Assembly: GCA_009760855.2 (NCBI GenBank)
Contig: WPIO01000157.1
Coordinates: forward strand, 700,001-764,000
Length of the DNA: 64,000 nt
Direction: 5' to 3'
From: Cristatella mucedo
Lineage: Eukaryota; Bryozoa; Phylactolaemata; Cristatellidae
How positions within the stretch are numbered: the stretch's first letter is position 1; each line of letters starts with the position of its first letter. The position numbers and the translations under genes are program-made. Below are positions 43,800 to 56,539 of this stretch, piece after piece. The notes below the pieces were generated by a model. That model worked only from the letters and a program-made list of their open reading frames with translations. It was not told where the DNA came from and searched no databases.

Positions 43800-46060
43800 T
43801 TTGACTGATTGATCATTTTCTGAGAAACAGCCTCCCAGTGATAGTTTTGAATACTGGTGAAGACTCGAAGTACAAGAACACAGTAACTTTCCAGCATTAT
43901 CTATGCTGGCAATGGTGAGAAGAATGGCAACAGAATATTACGATGAATTCAAAGACGCAGCACCAAAAAGCCAGGAGGGCAGAGCGGATGTTACACTACA
44001 GTGTTTTTTTTATATCAAAGTCGAAACCAGAGCGGCTTGAGGTGAGAATTTTGTAGCCAAAAGGCTTCATCTTTGGCAAGACAGAGAGAAAGTAGCATAG
44101 ATAAGTAAGCTTGGCTGTCAAGAAAGTAAACAGCTTGGAAGTAGCAGCTAGAGACAGCTAGAAGAATTGGCCACATCCAACTGCTCAGCATGTTTCGTTA
44201 CAACATAATTGTAGAAATGAGGTCCACAGTCATGAATCTGCAGGAAGTAAGCTTTGGGCGACAATCGTTTTAAGAGCAAATTGTTGAAGAAAAATTTATG
44301 GTCAATGGATGACCTGAGGGCATGAGGAGTGTGAAACTTGTGCAGGAGTTAAGCTCTGTCAAACATCGCTAAGCCAGGACGTGCCCGGCGGTTCAGAGTA
44401 AGAGTTTAGCTCTTCATCCGCCGATCGACGTAAGCCATCGCTTTTCCTGCAGAAGTAGGGACACGCGGGTCAACACATTTGATTTTAGACTTTTTCAGCT
44501 ACATGCATCACCAGCTACAGAGGCGTAGGACTTTTTGATTAGACTTGACAAAGCTGAATTACAGTAACCACATCCTAGACTAGGTAGCTAGTTAGATTTT
44601 TAGCCATCCGCCAAGGTAGAAAGTTTCTAATCTCAGACAGGGATCTAAAGTGGTACCAAGCTATGGAAGCAGTCTTATTAAAGAAGCTTTCAAACTTTAA
44701 GCAGTTAGTGCAGAAGACACATAGATTCCGAACGTATCATGACTGTCACATTACAGCTTCACTATACAAGAGAGGTATCCTTGCGCTTAGAGTTTCCGTT
44801 GAGTTCATTTTTCCGTTCATTTTTCGAAAAAAATAAGAATAAACGAATTAAACAAAGTTTATTTTGTTTTGATATAATAACAAAGTGTAAGATAATATAC
44901 CAAGTGATCAAAAGCAGTTGTCAGTATTTGCTAAGTGAATCGCTTTTCCGTTTCTCAATGTGTAATCTCATCACTCATGATAAGTGGTTTATTAATTAGT
45001 TCAATAATTATTTGCGATTAAGCAGTGCCTGAACTTGATTCGAATAATTGATCATTTTCTGAACAACAGCCTTCCAGTGATAGTTATGAATACTGGTGAA
45101 GACTCAAAGTTAAAGAACACAGTAACATTGCCAGCACAATCTATACTGGTAATGGTGTGAAGAATGGCACAAGATTATTGTAATGAATTTAACGATGCAG
45201 CACCAAGCAGCCAGGAGGGCAGAGCGGATGTTACACTGCAGTGTCTTTTATATCACAGTCGAAACCAGAGCAGATTGACGTGAGAATTACGTAGCCTACA
45301 GGCTTCATCTTTGGCAAAAAGAGAGAAAGTAGCATAGATAAGTAAGCTTGGCAGTCAAGAAAGTGAACAACTTGGAAGAAGCAGCTAAAGACAGCTGGAA
45401 GAATTGACCGCATCTAACTGCTAGGAATGTTTCGTTACAAAATAATTGTAGAAATGAGGTCCACTCTCATAAATCTGAAGGATGTAAGCATTGGGCGACG
45501 ATCGTTTTGAGAGCAAAGTGCAGAGAAAAAAATTATGGTCAATGGATGACCTGAGGGCATGAGGAGTGTGAACCTTGTGCAGGAGTTAAGCTTTGTCAAA
45601 CTTCGCTAAACCACGACGTGCCGGGCGGTTCAGAGTAAGGATTTCGCTTTTCATCTGCTGATCGATGTAAGCCATCGCTTTTCCCAAAGATAAACGGACA
45701 ATACGGGTAAACACCAATGATTTTAGACTAACCTTCCAGCTACACGCATCACATGCTACAGAGGGCTGAGACTTTTTGATTGGACTTAACTAAGCTGAAT
45801 GGCAGTAACCGCATCCTAGACTAGGAATCTAGTTAGATTTTTAGCCATCCGTAGAGTTAGAAAGTATCTAGTGTCAGACAGGGATCTAAAGTAGTACCAA
45901 GCTATAGAAGCAGTATTTTTAAAGAAGCTATAGACTTTAAGCAGTGTTTGCAGAGAATACCTAGATTCCGAACCTATCACGACTGTCACATTACAGCTTT
46001 ACTATACAAGTGAGCAAAGTCTATCTTGCACTTAGTGTTTCCGTTGAGTAGGAGCTCATT
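43800..46060 (-). repeat. Two tandem ~1.24 kb units of diverged group A LINE
   Basis: 43,800-44,800 and 45,040-46,050 are direct repeats offset by about 1,237 bases. Anchors are 'tgatcattttctga' (43,810 and 45,048), 'gaaaccagagc' (44,025 and 45,262), 'cggttcagagtaag' (44,390 and 45,627) and 'gactgtcacattacagct' (44,742 and 45,980). Their minus strands carry a diverged group A 3' region ('ccaagctatagaagcag' and 'acacatagattccgaac', matching 12,832 and 12,890). The unit includes about 240 bases of non-LINE spacer. Confidence 0.8.
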
Positions 46061-46184
46061 TTACCGTCGTTTAGTAAAATAAAGTCAACGAAATCCAGGA
46101 TTGATTATCTGTTTGATAACCATTTTGCCTACCACTTGGCTGATTACGACGACGATTCAAAGTGACGTGTGCAGCTCGTTATCT

Positions 46185-46500
46185 TCAGCACAGAGGCGAG
46201 AAAATTTTGGACTCAGGTGAAAATGTTGTTCGTGTTTCTGTGTGTGTGTGTGTGCATGCCTTGAAATCACTAGGAACGCCGCACTCGGCCGGTGCCGGCA
46301 GACCGGTGGAGTCCACCACTAACCCCAGGTCGAATAGCTGGTGGATGTGGCCTACGGATAGGCCAGTGCTCAGCTGCCGTCTGACGGCTGCGCTTTGACA
46401 CAGGCCCGCTTTGTCATCCCGCTGACCCACGGGGATGAGCTGTGGCTGGAAGAGAGTAAAGGCAAGTTGGAACGCTGGCCTAGGTGAGAGCGGCTCTTTC
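46185..46500 (-). other. GC-rich open frame with acceptor-like upstream edge
   Basis: A minus-strand frame is open for 174 codons. Its GC-rich core ('GQRDDKAGLCQSAAVRRQLS', 'GHIHQLFDLGLVVDSTG') starts just after 'ctttactctcttccag' on the minus strand at about 46,450. Codon usage differs sharply from the flanking AT-rich DNA. No domain recognised. It could be an exon of an unknown gene or part of an unknown element. Confidence 0.3.
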
Positions 46501-46795
46501 AAGAGCGCTGTAGGCGCCTCCAAAAATGCACGCGGCTGCGAGCGAGCTTCGGTGTTCTGCCTGCGTCTGCAGGATGTTGGGAGAGCATTAATCTTCAGAA
46601 AACATCGTGGCCAATTATTTGGCATGTCGTCCAAAACGCAGTATACCGTAAATTTCATGATACTTCTGACGATAAGCGTAGGTAGAGACCGGGTGTTTGT
46701 TTCTCGCACCGACTGAAAATAACGCGTGCTCTTTAATTTTCAGTCCAATAATGACTGATTCGACTGGCTTTTTGATGATTCTTAAAAAAAATACT

Positions 46796-46962
46796 ATCTG
46801 ATTTAACAGCCTCTTTTTGTATAGCGACAGAAGAGCCTTTACGGCATTCACCACCGCTTGCAGTGGCGATAAAGAATCGCCCACCACATGATTCGAGCTC
46901 ACGACCTTGGTTCCGAGGCCGTGAAAAGCAACCACCTTACCTAGTGAGCCATTACGACTCAT
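46796..46962 (-). mobile_element. tRNA-derived SINE, family I
   Basis: Minus strand: A-box 'tggctcactaggtaagg', degenerate B-box 'gagctcgaatcatg', body and tail 'gctatacaaaaagaggctgttaaatcag'. Confidence 0.87.
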
Positions 46963-47279
46963 TCTTAGCATTATTCTGAGTGAAAATCGAAGCTGCGTTA
47001 GAGATGTGGCTTCCACAACAGACACACGGCAAGGGTCTACCGATGAAGGCTGTGTTATAATTTCCATATTTATCGTATTGACCTCATCTGAATAGCTGTG
47101 TAGTTTTTGATCTCAAGAGTCTGCAGACTTTTTCGTTGACCGTAAAAGTGGTTATATTTTAAAACACGAACTCGCGATCGTTTTTCAAATGCAGACGCCA
47201 GAACCTTTCAGCGCTTGGAAGTATTTGAAACTCTTAGTTACACCAAAAGAAAATATTCCGGCATTTTTAATTGCGGTCT

Positions 47280-47540
47280 GGAAGTATGATCAAATGGTTA
47301 GTGGTGCCGTGCACAATAATAAGCGTGACGTGGTTAGACGTGATATATGCAAGGTCAACGTGTAAACTTGCTTAGTGGCAGTATGCAGCGTCGGCACGCA
47401 TAAGCACACAAAGTACGAATAACAAGGACCTACTAAATTCCGCGATAAACAGGTTCATGTTTTGCTTCTTTTAAGAAGTCAAGTCACGAGATGTCGTGAC
47501 GCCCTTAGGAAGTAAGCTAACGGTGGCCACGAACGAACGT
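47280..47540 (-). mobile_element. L2 LINE, group B, 3' UTR fragment
   Basis: 'cggcacgcataagcacacaaag', 'gacctactaaattc' and 'gatgtcgtgacgc' match the group B 3' region at 37,915-38,030 and 57,895-58,005. Confidence 0.75.
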
Positions 47541-48700
47541 TCCTGCAGAACAGTTATATATGAGGCGTCGTTTCAAACGCGCTGCATTGGCTTGTGCGCC
47601 AGCGGACGACCGCCGCAAACTCAGCGTTCACAACAGCACTGGTCCGTTCCAACACACAAGCTTAACCGGCGAAGCGTGAGTCTTGAGGAGTCGAGGCTAA
47701 CGAGTCGTCTCTGCGGCACCAATGCTCGTCGCGATGCCGACGGTAGGCCAGCAGGGCCGCGAAGAAGTGTGTCCGTGCCGTCATAAAACGAGTCAATTTC
47801 CGCCGCGGCGTATAGCATTGCGTTCAAGGGGCACGCAGTGTGCAACACTAGCCTAGCGTACAGCTATCTACTATCGTACGACGCCCAAACGACAACTCAC
47901 CAGCCAAGCTCGCAGCCAATAGCGAAACCACCGGAATATTACGCGACGTGGGCTTTCCATGCCACCAACATAGTCAGTTCCCAAATACAATAGTTCAATA
48001 AAGCGACGAATATGTAGGCATTCGTAGCACAGCTGATAGTACTGTGCCGACGTTTCACCGTCCTCCCCATAAATGCATAAGGGGTGGCAGAAAGATTGAG
48101 CTCCGATGAATGTCAAGTGGCGCCCGCAAACTCTGGCCACTGCACACTACGGAATAGATAGCCACAGGTCGGGCCGAGAGCCGAGGCAGCCAGTTCGACC
48201 GCTCAGTGGATGCGGCCGGACTGGCTGCAGCGGTCACCATAAAGAAATGACGAGCTACAGCCAGCGATGACGTCTTACCCGGGCGTGCGGCCAAGCCTGA
48301 ACCCAGCGCCGCTTACACCTGCCCACTGACAGGGGTGATGGATTGCATGCCTGGCGCCATGTCGATTTACAGTGCTTTGTACATTTGTGGCTAACCCTCA
48401 GTTGGACCCTGGACCATCTTCTCAGTAGCCCGGAGTCGCTGGCAGAGCGGCGTGAGTAGGCCGTAGCCGGCCGGGAGGGAGGGCAGATATCAGGGTAGGA
48501 CCTTCACTAACCGCGAGACTAACTCGACCCACGCAATATGCGATTGTTGCAGTAGGCCTCTGTTGGAGGCCGCAGTTTTAGTTGCTAGCAACTGAGCTCG
48601 GACGGTGAGGCAGCTGGCAGGCCACTCGCCGACCTGTGAAAGGGCGCTGGGATCGAGCGATCCTGTCGCAAATAGGCGTTACTCAGTCGGAAGAATAAAA
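47541..48700. promoter_or_regulatory. CpG-rich stretch, possible promoter region
   Basis: This stretch is much richer in CG dinucleotides than the rest of the window ('cgtcgcgatgccgacgg', 'cgggcgtgcggcc'), carries no recognised repeat and has open frames on both strands. In annelid-like, mosaically methylated genomes CpG density alone is weak evidence, but the contrast is clear. A candidate first exon lies at 48,319-48,360 on the minus strand. Confidence 0.35.
48319..48360 (-). CDS. Candidate first coding exon, 14 codons
   Basis: On the minus strand 'tcgacATGG' (purine at -3 absent, G at +4) starts a 14-codon frame, MAPGMQSITPVSGQ, ending at 'CAG|GTGTAAGC', a usable donor in phase 0. A second donor 'CCCG|GTAAGA' follows about 50 bases further. 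No matching second exon was found, so this is speculative. Confidence 0.2.
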
Positions 48701-48869
48701 AAAACCAGCCGTAGCTAGCTATGGGAGGTTGCCACATTCGGCTTGACACCTTAATAAACTCAAATACAGACTATGCCCGAGTAATTTCAGGTGCTCCTTC
48801 TCTGTACACCTGGTTTATTAGACGCATGTTCTGTACTAGCAGCTAGCTCCGTGTTTCCGGCAAAATTAT

Positions 48870-50400
48870 GAGTTCTCGCTTGCTTCAAAAACTGGATACA
48901 GAGTTTACCGATTTTCACTTGCGGAGTTATAACTGTGGACTGCATACGAGCAAAATAATAGCCCCCCTGGAATCTTATGGAATAACGATCACAATTGCTT
49001 CCGCCAATAGCAGCTTAAAGATTCCACATCCACAATGGAGAGCACTGCATTTAATAGCCACCAAAGGCTATGCCTGTTAAGCAGTACCCATCATATACAA
49101 TACATTTCTTTCCTACTACGTCGTTGCGAGTCCATGTGAATGTACTAAATTTTCTAAGAAGTTGGAAACTTAAGTTAGCAACTAGACGATCAATAGGGAG
49201 AGTGGTGTAAAAGCTATTAAGGGACATTTTATCACGATGGCAGAAATAACGTATTGCGTAAAAGCATCTTTTAAGAGACGCGAGGCCTACAAAGCATACT
49301 TCTGCATGTCATCATCAGTGTATCATTTTACATCAAGTACTACAAAGGAACTCTTGAAAATATAGTGAACCATTGCAGCTGGCTCAATAGGGGCAATTGG
49401 TGGTCTATCACTTTGAATTTTATAGGTGAATTATCACTATTATATATACATATACATGCGGTAGGTTTACATGCTAGTACAAATAGAGAGCCATAAAGTT
49501 TGCTAAGAGAAGGATTTGGTGGGAACAGACTGACCATTCAAGCAACTGCTACCACTAAATGAACCACTAAATCCTTCAGACTGTTGAACCGGCAATAGGA
49601 CCCTCCCCAAACGAATGCATACTTTCTTCCTCTATTGCCCCGGTCACACAGAGTTGAGCTGCCTGCTCCATCAATCCAGAGAGAGCTAAGTTTCTGACTT
49701 CTATCCTAAAGGAGTGGAATTTCTTGTGTACAGTGAAAGCAGCAGAGCATTGAATGCCTGACCTAATTTTCCGCTTCTCTGGTTGGCAAGATTGGATTTG
49801 CTTTTAATGTAACAGCACCTTCTATTCCAGGCAGATAATCACCTGTTGTTCGAGTGGATGGCGTATATTCATTAAAGGTTAATCCACGAGTCTTAAATCT
49901 GTCGTGCTTTATGCTGGGAAAAAGTATCCCGCTTCCCCTGTTGCTCACCTTCTGTATCTCAAAGAGGAATCTCCGATCATCGAGCACATATCCGTGAGAG
50001 GACTATGCATATGAAGTCACTACTGAATTTAAAACGGTCGCGTTCCCGATGGTCTTCCAGATTGGTTTCGAGAGGTTTCCTTGCTTTCATTGCCCAGCGA
50101 ACAGCCAGGTACACTAATTCGTACTATCAAAAGAGGGATCTGCCATATCGGCGTAAGTTCTGTGTAGGGAAAAACATGATCACGAGTCAGCCACTGGCAG
50201 GCCCAATGAAGTTCCTGATGCCAACGATGTGCATCAAGCCATTTTCACAGCTTTAGACAATAATTCAGAAGCATTCGAGTATCTCCTAGAAGCGTTTTAC
50301 AGCTGTCAAAGGCAAAGCTCAAGTAGGTTTTTTGATGCACTTTAGATAGAAATGGTTACAGAGTTTGACTAATTTCCGAGAAGCTGAAAAGGACGAAAGA
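48870..50400. other. No gene assigned
   Basis: The minus strand at 49,763-49,987 has a 74-codon, compositionally normal frame ('DYLPGIEGAVTLKANPILP') that could be an exon or element fragment. No family recognised. Confidence 0.25.
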
Positions 50401-50559
50401 GGAATTGTTGAGTCGAAACTCGTGACTTTCATTAGGAGATTTTTTGAAGTTTCTGCATTCGATGTGGCTAGGTTTATTTAGTCGTGTAGAAAGAGCTCGG
50501 CTCATGAAGACACTATGCTAACCCATCTGCGGTCTTCACTTGCAGACAAACTTGGTTCA

Positions 50560-51880
50560 GCCATAAGTCTGATTGCTAATGTTCCTCTGGAAAACGGACA
50601 CAGGTATATTTAAATCGGCCATTGCTTGGTCGATACTTCAAAAACTTGAATAAGATTTAGAGGTCTTAGCAAACTTCATACAACTTTTCCTATTACTTTC
50701 TCATCAAAGATTCTTGTAAAGATTGACACTAAGCAGCTGGTATCAGACATTGAAATCAATACATAGTCGGACAAAATTCAGTCGGGTTCTAGCGATTCCG
50801 CTCGGCTAAAGTTACTCTCATCCGTGAAACGAATGACATAATTTGCAGCTACGATGACGGGAATATCGATGCACTACTACTATTAAATCTATAACCTGTC
50901 TTACACGATAATAATCACGATATCCTAGTTGAATAATTGAGAACAACAACCAGTCAGACGACGAGGCACTGATGTGGTTCAAATCGTACTTGCCTGGTGG
51001 TGCTCCATCCGTGTGGTGTTGGGGTCAGGCCTCATCCACCTGACGTGTCCCCTGTGGAGTCCCATGAGGGTTCGTCATCGGTTCTTTGCTGTTTTCCGTT
51101 AATACTGGGCGTCTACGAAAATTGATTTGGGCCCATAAAATTGGCCATCAGTTTTATGCTGACAATATTTAGCTGTATCTTTCGTTTCAACCTTCGGAAT
51201 CTGCTGCAGTGACTGATAAGTTGAATGCATGACTAGTAGACATTCATTTAATTTCTCTTTGGCAGGGCTACCAAACAAAAAAGCAACAAGGCCACTACAG
51301 CTGACTACGAATACGGCTGCAAGGCTAGTCTTCAAGTCCCAGAGGTCTAAGCAAGCGTATCCTTTGCTAAGAGAGCTAGGATGGATACCGGTTGAGCAAC
51401 GGATGCGGAGCGAAGTTCTTACACTGACCCACATAGCCTAGGTCACGGCTTGGCTCCTTCGTATCTAGCTGAACTGCTGCATCAGTTTCAGCCTCTTCGC
51501 GCCGTCAGGTCCTGGTTGGAAAATAAATTAGCTGTTTCGTTCCTCCGCTTAAAGACCGTTGGCGACAGAAGCTTTAGCTCTGCAGGTCTTAGACTGTTGA
51601 ACTTGCTTCCACAATTCTTACGCAATGACAACTACTCTCCTGCTACCGACAATGGCTCATCCTTTTCAGCAGTCCTGAGATGCTACTTCCATGCTACTCA
51701 CTACCTCAACTACTCTCTTAAATCTGCTATGTTTCCCACTTTCTCTTTGTTGCGTGAGACGAAGTCATTTGGCTACCGAATGCGTACCGAAAGCCGCTTA
51801 GGCTGTGAGTTCGCTATAAAAAACTCTCCTGCGCAACACCCACATAGTCTTTAATGCTTTTTGGAGTCACAGACGGAGAT
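50560..51880 (+). mobile_element. L2/CR1-clade LINE, group A, decayed RT and C-terminus
   Basis: Plus-strand pieces include 'WFKSYLPGGAPSVW', 'PCGV...GFVIGSLLFSVN', 'GHQFYADN' (YADD broken), 'LPNKKATRPLQLTTNTAARL' and 'HGLAPSYLAELLHQF'-like sequence, then 'TVGDRSFSSAGLRLLNLLPQ'. Frames shift repeatedly. About 0.4 kb between the RT core and C-terminus is deleted. Confidence 0.87.
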
Positions 51881-52140
51881 GCATTACATTCGATCTTGAA
51901 TGTCGGCCAATTTCTAAAGCTAAACGGCGATACAACTGAGCGGCTACGCGTCGGGCATCCCAAGCGTGTGGCTGGTCTAGAAGAGACTGCTATTCTAATG
52001 GGCGACGCTGCCTTGTTTTCTGTCGCAGCATGCTCGAAATTTAGGCGTCATCATTGACAACAGCATGCATTTTGAAAGTTTCTTTAAGAAGACTGCCTCA
52101 ACAGCTAGCCGTCGCGTCTGATCTCCGTCTAGGATTAGGG
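51880..52140 (+). mobile_element. L2 LINE, group A, displaced middle segment
   Basis: 'NVGQFLKLNGDTTERLRVGH' and 'PKRVAGLEETAILMGDAA' belong upstream of the C-terminus but lie immediately after it here. A second truncated copy or a rearrangement is implied. Confidence 0.8.
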
Positions 52141-53614
52141 TCTGTCTGCCAAAGCATTAACTAACATTATGCATTAAGATAATCAAGTCCTTAAATATTG
52201 ACTATAATGCCTCTACATTTCAATATATTCTATTTTGTTTTTCTATAATATAAAGCGGAAACTTGCAGATTAGGCCGTTTCCTAACTTTCAAAAAAAATC
52301 TGCAGCCAATTGAAGCAAAGGCACATGAAGCCTCAGTGGCCTAAATCATGGATGCAAAAGGTAGGAAAGTTGTCAATGGTTGGACTGGAAGCCAGATTCG
52401 TAAAGCTCACTGTACTATGAGCTGATAGGCACTAGCATTTTAGCAAGCCAGACACACCGATCCTTGACCAATCTCAACTAGCCTGGTTTCAAGCGGTTAT
52501 CAGCTCTTAAGGAAGGAATTTTTTGTCCTGAATATTAGCCCAATAGTGAATTCAAATTCACCAGCTTTACTGTGGATGAACGGCAGAAATTAGGTCGAGG
52601 AAGTCCAGCCGGCCCACTGCCTAGTATAAACCTTAATTCAGACCCTAATATCCTATTTTCTTACTGTTTTATCAACCCGATGCCAGTGGTGTGTGTGCTT
52701 CTATTAGCTAGACACCGGTCATGGGGCTGGAGTATGCCTAGCTAAGGTATTGCCGTGGAGGCCACTTTAAGGGAAGCCAACTAAAACACACCCGGATAAC
52801 ACTGCCATGGCCGACAAGCTAGTTAGGAAAGCGCTGCCATGAAATGACCTTGGCCTGTCGGCATGCCTCTTAACTACTTAAGGGGACCTTTGTGGCTGTT
52901 AATTTCACTCTCTGCCTCGAGACATGGCCGAGTCAGTGCACGTGTTCAGTACACAGAATCTTGCGTTGCCTTGTTTCCCTGGCATTGCCTTCACTAGTTG
53001 GCTTCACCACAGGAACTCTTTCATTTGTAGCCAAAGAGAGGCTGTCTCAGAAAGACACCGGCTTCGATCAATCGGCAATTCTTGGTGTCATCCTTATTGC
53101 AGCCTCTTGCCGTGGGTTCCAGCTATACAAAGTCAGCTAGGATGGATGCGATTCTGCAGTTAACAACATAACTCTAACAGCTTAAGCTCAGTCTTCGGCG
53201 CTGAACTAGCTACATAGAAACTCTGTGGCAAGAAGACTCAGCATCAACAGCCAAAATGTTATTAGGGTGTTATTTTCAGGGTGATTTGTGCAAGTTTTTT
53301 GGGCATGGTAGGTAAGAAACCATCTCGTGCGATAATCAGAGGGGACTTGCAGACCGAATCAGGGAATTGGGTGGGGCAGGGTGGTTTGCTTACACCCTGC
53401 TTCTACCAGCAACTGGTAGGTCTACTGTATGCAAATGTTACGGCATAGATTTTACAGGGTTTCATTTATTTGCATAGAACCTTGTACGTTTGTATACAAT
53501 AGATGCTGATTTTTAACACGAGACACACCACACAGTAAAACTAGCACTAGACCGAAGTGAGGGATAAGTATGACACGACATTGAAAAGTTCGCTTTCGAA
53601 AAAAAACCGTCGCT
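52141..53614. other. No gene recognised
   Basis: Two overlapping short frames at 52,892-53,163 show no domain. This is the flank of segmental-duplication copy B. Confidence 0.3.
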
Positions 53615-53821
53615 TTGATAGGGCTTAAATGCTTACAGGATCGTCTGCATGATCGGCTCAAAATTTGTAAACCGACATCACTCTTCATTGGTAAATGAGT
53701 CAGCCTGTGAACAAGCTTTTCCACGTTGTTCTCAGTTTCGCAAGACCACCGCCATTTTAGCTGGGTAATGGTAATTTCGAAAGGTAGAGAATCATCTCGT
53801 CATGTGATCTGATTGGCATTG

Positions 53822-53828
53822 TATAAAA
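53822..53828 (+). promoter_or_regulatory. TATA box of antistasin-like gene, copy B
   Basis: 'TATAAAA' lies 69 bases upstream of the ATG at 53,891. The pyrimidine-bounded 'tcact' at about 53,855, some 30 bases downstream, fits a transcription start. Copy A has CATACGA at the aligned place. Confidence 0.6.
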
Positions 53829-53890
53829 CCTCTTGCTGAGCCACGAACTGCTATTCACTGCAAAGAGCAGATCGAGCAACTGCTGTGAAG

Positions 53891-53969
53891 ATGAGCCGAA
53901 CTGCAATCTCCTGTTGCGTTGCCGTTGCAGCACTCCTGCTGGTAGCAGCTGCCAGTGCGACAAGTCCAG
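53891..53969 (+). CDS. First coding exon (signal peptide), antistasin-like protease inhibitor, copy B
   Basis: ATG plus 26 codons and one base; donor 'CCAG|GTTCGT', phase 1. The encoded leader has a short basic start, then 'VAVAALLLVAAASA', a typical signal peptide with likely cleavage after the Ala-Ser-Ala stretch, so the product is secreted. This start is chosen because it follows the TATA box at the right distance, is the first ATG, and is conserved with copy A. Downstream phase-1 exons at 58,490 and 62,311 splice in frame to it. Proteins of this family inhibit trypsin-like and coagulation proteases in leech saliva and tissue. The target of this one cannot be read from the sequence. Confidence 0.82.
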
Positions 53970-54397
53970 GTTCGTAACAACTTGGGCGCGTCTGCCTACG
54001 AAAAGCCCGAGCATTGCTTTCGACTAACGAGCTTTACTCCCTTCCAAGTAACTCACAGTATGATGCTTTTCCACTTATGGTCTGACAGCTTGCTTAACAC
54101 CAGGACTAATCAACCCTTGAGACAGTATTCAAAGTGAAGAAAAATTAGTGCCATAGCAAATGGGCGATGGTACAGGTGTATGATGAAGCTGCCCAGGTCT
54201 GTGCTCCCCATAGAAGCAGGCGAACGCCCCTGCCCTCAGTCTTCACAACTGGCTAATCACATATATCAATGTAAAAATGTAAATGCATAGATATATGACC
54301 ATCTCACAAATTCTAAATAGTCCTCACGGGTCGGCTAAGTAAACACTGAGCGTTCCGACTGTTTTGCTTATTGTGAGGCTTTATGTAATGATATTTC

Positions 54398-54480
54398 CCT
54401 TTGCAGCAAATATAAAGCGACTAGAAAGAGATTGAGTTCTCTGAGGGTGCTTTATCAAGTGCATTATTATTATTATTATC
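54398..54480 (+). mobile_element. L2 3' tail-only insertion
   Basis: 'tttgcagcaaatataaagcgac ... gagggtgctttatcaagtgcattatt' plus (ATT)n. It sits at the intron position where copy A has its 2.2 kb minus-strand LINE. Confidence 0.88.
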
Positions 54481-55154
54481 TCTAGTGAGAGAATCGTGCT
54501 GCATAGGAAATAAACTAAGTGGACCCTGAACCGAAAAAAAACACTCAGCAATATTTGGAAACTATTAGATGACACCAGCCGCGATTTAATAAGAAAGTCA
54601 CAAACATTAACCACCACTAACCTGCATGCTATAAATTGCAGAATGCTGCTAGCTCTGCAATATGCATGCCTAAATTTGTGTATTGCGGTCTATCGGCGTC
54701 TTACTCTGTCTCCTTTTGCCGAGGACAGTGGTGTGCTCACTCTCGTTATCGTTTTTTGTGTAGGTGCACATACCTTTCATCCTTTTATTATGTCAAAAGT
54801 CCAGTCACCAATTCAAATATTGAAGCCTTTAAATACTTTGTAACAAAGCCTCACGATCTCCGGTAAAAACGGTACGCACTGAATATGTTGTCACGGAATA
54901 ACACAGGGTCGTAGTCAGACGACTGCAACTTATATAAAATATGCTAAACATGAATCCATAACGTTTTAGCCAGAACTTGTTACAACGAAAAGTGTTCTGA
55001 CAATCCAGCGAAGCTCTCTTTGACTCGGATAGGTTAATGTGGAGCGTGAGCACTATTTTTAAGATCATCCTCTTTTTGCATGTCTTATTTAATCAACGAG
55101 TACTTCTGTATAAAGGCCAATAAATTGTTGGTATCTTGCTGAACAATGATTGAT

Positions 55155-56530
55155 CAACTAAGTTTCCAATATTTTTGGATAGTAGAAAGATAACAGTGGG
55201 CATAGGGTCTAGAGGATTAGTTCTCCTTTTTGTCTGGGATGTAAATTTAAGGACGAGATCACTTGTGCCCTGCTTGAATGTAGACATTGATGTGCTGCCC
55301 TTTTTTTGAGCGACAGGATTCCTGATAGGATGCGGCAACCGTAGGTATGGACTCGTTGATCTGGCCTATCTTGACCACAAAAGAGCTAGAAAAGCAATCA
55401 GTCAGGTCACCTTAGAAATCAATAGGAAATGAGCTAATCTGGAAGCGGATAAGGAGATAGTTGATGGTAGACATAAGCATTTTTGGATTTTGTGACGGTT
55501 TCAACAATATTTTGATTAAAGGGGCATTATCTACAGAAGTCTTCGTATGCCTGATGATGGACAGTTAATGCTAATGTTTAAACGCTTTCTGAAGCTTGTT
55601 CTAGGTAGACCTAGCTGGTTTATTGTCTGAGTTAAGTCGTAGGTCGTTTGTACGAAGGCACAGAGTGAGATTAAGGAGATGTGCAAACTCGTCAAGCATG
55701 TCAGCCAGTGTCGCGTTGTAGCATTCTACCAAAAATGGCAGGTCGGAAAGGGAATTGAGAAGCGGGGGGCTTACAAGACATTTGTGCATAAACAGCAGCG
55801 ACGTCAAGGGTTTTGAGATTCACAATTCACAGGTGACTTTGGATGTAGAAGAGGGTTCACACTGTCGACTTGATAAGATCAGCACCTGGTCAAAATTTCA
55901 GAATTTGGTATAATAAGTGGTGATAGCACGCAGTGGTAGCAGAGAATTTGGTTCAGCATACGATCCTTGATGCGAATATGGCCACACACATAAACCACAA
56001 GAGGAAATGAGTCAGTCAGTGCACAAAATTCAGTGCTGAACGCGTCAGTTTATTGTCAAAACAAATGCTAACGTCACCTATAACGAGGAAACACTGATTT
56101 CTTGTGCAAATAATTGAAATGAGATCAGAGAGAGATATGAGATAAAGGAAGACCTGATACCTGAGATCGAAAGAATGATGGCCACCAGCGAGAGCTTGTC
56201 GTCGGATGAACTCAAAACAGTGAATTCGAAAGAATGCTTCGAGGGAACTTCAAATGGCTTGAAATCGAAAAACAATGTGCGATAACAGCGAATGTAGCAT
56301 GATTTTTTTATTGATCTAGAGGTATGAAACAAGGGGAAGCCGGTCGGGGTAGCATGGTTAATGGCCGGGCAATAAATTGATTTAAGCTATGCCCAAGTCG
56401 CAGCGAACATATGTTTATTCATTTATAATAATTATGTCAAATATCACCATGGGTTTATTGAATATTGAGCATGGATTCCAAAGACAAGCGTTAAGATGGA
56501 CCACCGGGGTCACAACAGGCCAGATAATTT
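55155..56530 (-). mobile_element. L2 LINE, group B, endonuclease and spacer region, decayed
   Basis: The minus strand matches 39,400-40,930: 'KGSTSMSTFKQGTSDLVLKF' near 55,280, 'SFEFTVLSSSDDKLSLVAII' at 56,200 and 'MFHTSRSIKKS' at 56,320. Absent from copy A, so it is post-duplication. Most frames are broken, including the GDFN region. Confidence 0.85.
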
Positions 56531-56539
56531 TCCCTTTTC

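Noticed and set aside
46185-46709. Whole 174-codon minus frame as one gene
   Set aside because: The ends are translated from a (TG)n run and AT-rich DNA. Only the GC-rich core is worth keeping as a low-confidence region.
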